Shown here: positions 14,839-17,901 of the stretch, piece after piece
How the letters are laid out: each line of letters starts with the position of its first letter
Position numbering within the stretch: the first letter of the stretch is position 1
Assembly (NCBI GenBank): GCA_035492655.1
Contig: DATJJB010000699.1
Span: 1 to 17,901, forward strand
DNA from: Kutzneria sp035492655
Lineage (GTDB): Bacteria > Actinomycetota > Actinomycetes > Mycobacteriales > Pseudonocardiaceae
Direction of reading: 5' to 3'
DNA length: 17,901 bases
The notes under the pieces: generated by a model
The model's database searches: none
What the model was told of the DNA's origin: nothing
The model's input: the letters and a program-made list of their open reading frames with translations, nothing else
Position numbers and translations under genes: made by a program

Positions 14839-14879
14839 TCGGCACCTGAATTCCGTCGTTGGTCCAGGGAAGGTGCCGA
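14839..14879 (-). promoter_or_regulatory. Leader hairpin enclosing the MFS ribosome binding site
   Basis: On the minus strand TCGGCACCT (14879-14871) pairs perfectly with AGGTGCCGA (14847-14839) across a 23-base loop. The second arm contains the AGGTG ribosome site, and its last base lies one nucleotide before the ATG. If it folds in the mRNA, translation of the exporter would be blocked until the stem opens. As DNA it could instead be a dyad operator. Confidence 0.5.
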
Positions 14880-14932
14880 AAGTGTCGGTTCCGCGGTGGC
14901 GGAGCGGAAATCACTTCTGGTGAACCGCGGTA

Positions 14933-15859
14933 TCAGCGCGGTGGATGCTCGGTGACGTCGTCGGCGATCCGCGCCAGCCGTCCGCGCAGGTACTGGTGCT
15001 CGGGATCGTGCTCGTACATCGGGTGCCACCAGACCGCCTCGACCAGCGGGCCGGCTTCGAAGGGGCAGGGCAGGGCGCGCACGTTCACGTCGGCCGGGAT
15101 GCGCTCGGCGAGCCGTCGCTGCAGCAGCGCCACCCGGCCGGTTCCGGCGACGAGGCCCGGGACGGACAAGAAGTTCTCCGTGACGACCTGGACGTGCGGT
15201 TCGATGCCGAGCATCCGCATCTGAAGCGCGGCCGGGGTCGACGCGGTGGGGCCGTGGTAGGTGGCGACCCACGGCATGGTCCGCAGCTGCTCAACCGTCA
15301 GCCCGTCCGCCACCGCCGGGTGGTCGGCGTCGACCAGGCAGACCCAGTCGTCGCGGTGCAGGTCCTGGTACGGCAGGCCGTCGAGGAAGCCGTGCGGCAG
15401 CACGAGCAGGTCGATGCCGGTGAGCACCTGGCGGGCGTTGTCGACGACCGCCGGGGTGTTGGCGACGAACCGAACGCGGGCGCCCGGCGCCTCCTGCGCC
15501 AGGGCAGCGGCCAGCGGGGTGCCGAGGACCGCGATGCCGTAGTCGGTCATGGCGAGGGAGAACTCGCGGGAGGTGGTCGCCGGGTCGAAGTCCGGCTGGG
15601 CGGTGAAGACGCGCTCGACGCCGGTCACCGCCGTCCGCACGCGGCCGCGCAGCTGCACGGCCAGCGGCGTGAGGCGGTACTGGTTGCCTTGGCGGGCCAG
15701 CAGATCGTCGCCGAAGTGGCGGCGGAGCCTGGCCAGCTGGGCGGAGACCGCGGGCTGGCTGAGGCCGACCTGCTGGGCGGCCCGGCTCACGCTGCGGTGT
15801 TCGAGCAGCGCGTCGAGCGTCACCAGCAGGTTGAGGTCCAGGCTCGCCAGGTTCACCAC
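14933..15859 (-). CDS. LysR-family transcriptional regulator
   Basis: A 308-aa regulator, full length for the family. The N-terminal winged helix-turn-helix is at about residues 6-60 (LDLNLLVTLDALLEHRSVSRAAQQVGLSQPAVSAQLARLRRHFGDDLLAR). The effector-binding domain follows (about 92-295: FSLAMTDYGIAVLGTPLAAAL, DLLVLPHGF, NFLSVPGLVAGTGRVALLQRRLAE). The wording resembles the NodD/PnbR-type branch that senses aromatic or flavonoid-like effectors, but the ligand is not readable. The start is GTG 15857-15859 or the next codon, also GTG; an in-frame TAA just upstream excludes a longer start, and the ribosome site is weak. It is divergent from the cyclase gene across an 81-bp region holding a LysR-type dyad, and upstream of the MFS gene, so it probably controls both directions. 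Confidence 0.95.
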   Translation of the reverse strand: MVNLASLDLNLLVTLDALLEHRSVSRAAQQVGLSQPAVSAQLARLRRHFGDDLLARQGNQYRLTPLAVQLRGRVRTAVTGVERVFTAQPDFDPATTSREFSLAMTDYGIAVLGTPLAAALAQEAPGARVRFVANTPAVVDNARQVLTGIDLLVLPHGFLDGLPYQDLHRDDWVCLVDADHPAVADGLTVEQLRTMPWVATYHGPTASTPAALQMRMLGIEPHVQVVTENFLSVPGLVAGTGRVALLQRRLAERIPADVNVRALPCPFEAGPLVEAVWWHPMYEHDPEHQYLRGRLARIADDVTEHPPR

Positions 15860-15880
15860 CTGAGGTTATCCATCCGGCTG

Positions 15881-15898
15881 ATAGTGCGCATTAGCTAT
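15881..15898. promoter_or_regulatory. LysR-type operator candidate
   Basis: ATAG-N10-CTAT with an inner TGCGCA forms an interrupted dyad that includes a T-N11-A spacing, the general LysR box form. It lies in the 81-bp region between the divergent LysR and cyclase genes, an AT-richer patch, which is where LysR proteins usually bind to control both directions. Confidence 0.55.
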
Positions 15899-15940
15899 TT
15901 CGTCTTCCCTGATGCTGTGACCTGCCGCACCGTGAGTGAC

Positions 15941-16903
15941 ATGGACCGCACCGATCCCGAAGCCGCGATCGCCGCCGCCGCCAAGCGCTGTTCGAACTGG
16001 GGCCGCTGGGGCGCCGACGACGTGCTCGGCACCCTGAACTTCCTCGACGACGCCAAGCGTCGCGAAGGGGCGGCCCTGGTCCGCAGGGGCGTGAGTTTCT
16101 CCCTGGCGCAGCGGTTCGAGGCGGACGGGCCGCAGAAGGGCTGGCGGCGCCGGACCAACCCGGTGCACACCATGCTGGACACCGGCCTGGACGCCGAGCG
16201 CGGCACGCAGGGCTTCCCGCACGGGATCGGCGGCGCGGACGACGTGGTGTTCATGCCGCTGCAGGCGTCGACGCAGTGGGACGGGCTCGGGCACATCTTC
16301 GACCACGGCGTGGCGTGGAACGGCCGCCGCGCCGGGGATGTCGTGACCAGCGAAGGGGACCGCGTCACGGGGATCGAGACGGCGTCGGGCCGGATCGCCG
16401 GGCGCGGGGTCCTGCTCGACGTCGGCCGCGCGCTCGGCGCCGACGGCGAACTGCCGGACGGGTTCGCGATCACCGTGCAGCACCTCGAAGAAACCATTTC
16501 CGGGCAAGGGAAAACAGCGAGCGTCGGTCGGGGCGACCTGCTACTGGTGCGGACCGGGCGGCTCGCGCGGGCGCGGCGTGAGGGCTGGGGTGACTACGCG
16601 GGCGGGCCCGCGCCCGGGTTGTCGTTCACCACCGCGGAGTGGCTGCACGACACCGAGATCGCCGCGATCGCCACCGACACCTGGGGATTCGAGGTCCGGC
16701 CCAACGAGTTCGACGACGCGTTCCAGCCGTTGCACCAGGTCGCCATCCCGCACATCGGGTTGTTCCTCGGCGAGATGTGGGACCTCGACGCACTGGCCGC
16801 GGACTGCGCCGCCGACGGCCGGTACGAGTTCTGGCTGACCGCCGACCCGCTGCCGGTGACCGGGGCGGTCGGCGCGCCGGTCGCCCCGATCGCCGTCAAG
16901 TAG
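15941..16903 (+). CDS. Cyclase-family (kynurenine formamidase-like) metal hydrolase, STQWDGxxH subgroup
   Basis: A 320-aa protein of the cyclase family (PF04199), whose members hydrolyse amides or esters such as N-formylkynurenine or isatin. The motif region is ASTQWDGLGHIFDHG at 109-123, replacing the H-x-GTH-x-DAPxH of classical members. Asp113 and His118 remain and the two leading histidines are absent. DLLLVRTGR (199-207) and HQVAIPHIGLFLGEMWDLDAL (265-284), with the conserved G-x-x-x-GE, complete the fold. This QWD-type subgroup is, as I recall, widespread in actinomycetes and fungi, with few characterised members. The start is ATG 15941; an in-frame GTG at 15932 would add three residues. 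The ribosome site is weak. It is followed 34 bp later by a FAD monooxygenase in the same direction, probably one operon activated by the divergent LysR. Confidence 0.9.
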   Translation: MDRTDPEAAIAAAAKRCSNWGRWGADDVLGTLNFLDDAKRREGAALVRRGVSFSLAQRFEADGPQKGWRRRTNPVHTMLDTGLDAERGTQGFPHGIGGADDVVFMPLQASTQWDGLGHIFDHGVAWNGRRAGDVVTSEGDRVTGIETASGRIAGRGVLLDVGRALGADGELPDGFAITVQHLEETISGQGKTASVGRGDLLLVRTGRLARARREGWGDYAGGPAPGLSFTTAEWLHDTEIAAIATDTWGFEVRPNEFDDAFQPLHQVAIPHIGLFLGEMWDLDALAADCAADGRYEFWLTADPLPVTGAVGAPVAPIAVK

Positions 16904-16937
16904 CTCCCGGACCGGACAAAGGAGTCCCAGGCCCGCC

Positions 16938-17901
16938 GTGCACACCGTTCTCGTGGTCGGCAGTGGTCTCGCCGGCACCGCCGCCGCGATCCACCTCGCT
17001 GACCACGGCGTCACCGTCGACCTGATCGAGATCAAGCCGGACATCGCCGCGATCGGTTCCGGAATCACCTTGCAGGGCAACGCCTTACGGGAACTGCGCA
17101 AGCTCGGCGTGTGGGAAGCCGTGCAGGCGCGCGGATACAGCTTCGACAGTCTTGGCCTGCGTGCCCCGAACCCCGACGGGACGCTGCTGGCCGAGATCCC
17201 CGATGTCCGGACCGGCGGCCCCGACCTGCCGGCCACGGTGGGGATGCCCCGGCCGGATCTGGCGCGGATCCTGCACGACCGCGCCGGTTCGGCCGGGGTC
17301 AAGGTGCGGTTCGGCTGCACCGCGACCGCGCTGGCGCAGGACGCGACCGGCGTCGACGTCACCTTCTCCGACGGCACGACCGGGCGCTACGACCTCGTGG
17401 TCGGCGCCGACGGGATCCGCTCGGCGGTCCGCCGGCTGCTGGGCATCGCGCTGGAGACCCGGCCGACCGGCATGGGCATCTGGCGCGCGTTCGGCCCGCG
17501 CCCGGCGTCGGTGACCCGGACGGACCTCTGCTACGGCGGCGCCTCCTACATCGCCGGGTACTGCCCGACCGGCGAGGACACGTTGTACGCCTACATCGTC
17601 GAGGACGCTCAAGACCGCAGCGGCCTGGCAGCTGACGAGCGGCTCGCGACCCTGCGGGAGCTCGCGGCGGCCTACCACGGGCCGTGGGACGACATCCGCA
17701 CCACGCTGACCGACCCGGCGCGGGTCAACTACACGTGGTTCGAGACCCACCTCCTGCCGGCACCGTGGCACCGCGGCCGGGTCGTGCTCATCGGCGACGC
17801 CGCGCACTCCTGCCCGCCCACGCTTGCCCAGGGCGGCGCCCAGGCCCTCGAAGACGCCGCCGTGCTGACCGAGCTGCTGCTCGCCGCGGACACCCTCGAC
17901 G
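16938..17901 (+). CDS. FAD-dependent aromatic-type monooxygenase, 3' partial
   Basis: At least 321 codons, running off the right edge. It is a class A flavoprotein hydroxylase (3-hydroxybenzoate/salicylate hydroxylase-like fold) that uses NAD(P)H and O2 to hydroxylate a small, usually aromatic substrate. The Rossmann motif GSGLAG is at 8-13, with Glu31 closing the first beta-alpha-beta. The DG motif is at 152-159 (DLVVGADG). The GD motif is at 286-290 (GDAAH), preceded by GRVVLI and followed by PTLAQGGAQALEDA. The start is GTG 16938-16940. AAAGGAG (16918-16924) lies 13 bases upstream, rather far, but no other start keeps the Rossmann motif. A rare TTA codon is at 17085-17087. With the cyclase hydrolase it suggests ring hydroxylation plus hydrolysis in one catabolic route; the substrate is unknown. 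Confidence 0.9.
   Translation, partial: MHTVLVVGSGLAGTAAAIHLADHGVTVDLIEIKPDIAAIGSGITLQGNALRELRKLGVWEAVQARGYSFDSLGLRAPNPDGTLLAEIPDVRTGGPDLPATVGMPRPDLARILHDRAGSAGVKVRFGCTATALAQDATGVDVTFSDGTTGRYDLVVGADGIRSAVRRLLGIALETRPTGMGIWRAFGPRPASVTRTDLCYGGASYIAGYCPTGEDTLYAYIVEDAQDRSGLAADERLATLRELAAAYHGPWDDIRTTLTDPARVNYTWFETHLLPAPWHRGRVVLIGDAAHSCPPTLAQGGAQALEDAAVLTELLLAADTLD

Noticed and set aside
14945..15940. Long upstream extension of the cyclase frame
   Set aside because: It is antisense to the full-length LysR gene. The cyclase family begins near the ATG at 15941.
1..17901. CRISPR arrays, tRNA or rRNA genes, insertion sequences
   Set aside because: No regularly spaced repeats, cloverleaf with CCA-type ends, rRNA-like stretches, transposase motifs or flanking target duplications were seen on either strand.

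Overview
The window is about 70% GC, with GC-rich third codon positions, several GTG starts, TTGACA/TAnnnT promoters and a sugar ABC importer that has no ATPase of its own. This points to a filamentous actinomycete (Streptomyces- or Pseudonocardiales-like). No rRNA, tRNA, CRISPR array or insertion sequence was seen.

Left end (1-496): the C-terminus of a protein with autotransporter-type beta-strand repeats, running in from outside.

Carbohydrate block (513-10276): a sugar importer on the minus strand (lipoprotein 2327-3640, MalF-like permease 1375-2304, MalG-like permease 513-1373) diverges from a plus-strand pair, a cytoplasmic GH3 beta-xylosidase/beta-glucosidase (3842-6253) overlapping a LacI-family repressor (6237-7241). 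The 201-bp divergent region carries two convincing promoters. Each has a copy of a CGAAA-nn-TTTCGAAA operator at or just after its expected transcription start. The set looks like a xylobiose (bxl-type) uptake and hydrolysis system: import, intracellular cleavage, and self-regulation by the repressor. A secreted GH78 alpha-L-rhamnosidase (7382-10276) follows, with a weaker operator-like site at its own promoter.

Middle (10282-13616): a small membrane protein, a secreted six-cysteine I36-like peptidase inhibitor, and an ArsR-type C-terminal winged-helix regulator. Next comes a decayed patch where the 3' parts of a LysR regulator (minus) and an alpha/beta hydrolase (plus) are joined tail-out at about 12832. 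This looks like the scar of one deletion through a divergent gene pair. A SnoaL-like protein with an abnormal C-terminus follows.

Right end (13614-17901): an MFS exporter lies downstream of a LysR regulator on the minus strand. The regulator diverges from a cyclase-family hydrolase and a FAD-dependent aromatic-type monooxygenase that runs off the window. This looks like a LysR-controlled small-molecule (probably aromatic) catabolic or efflux locus. The MFS start has its ribosome binding site inside a perfect 9-bp hairpin.

No clearly new system is evident. The most interesting items are the paired operators, the deletion scar, the sequestered ribosome binding site and the variant rhamnosidase catalytic motif.
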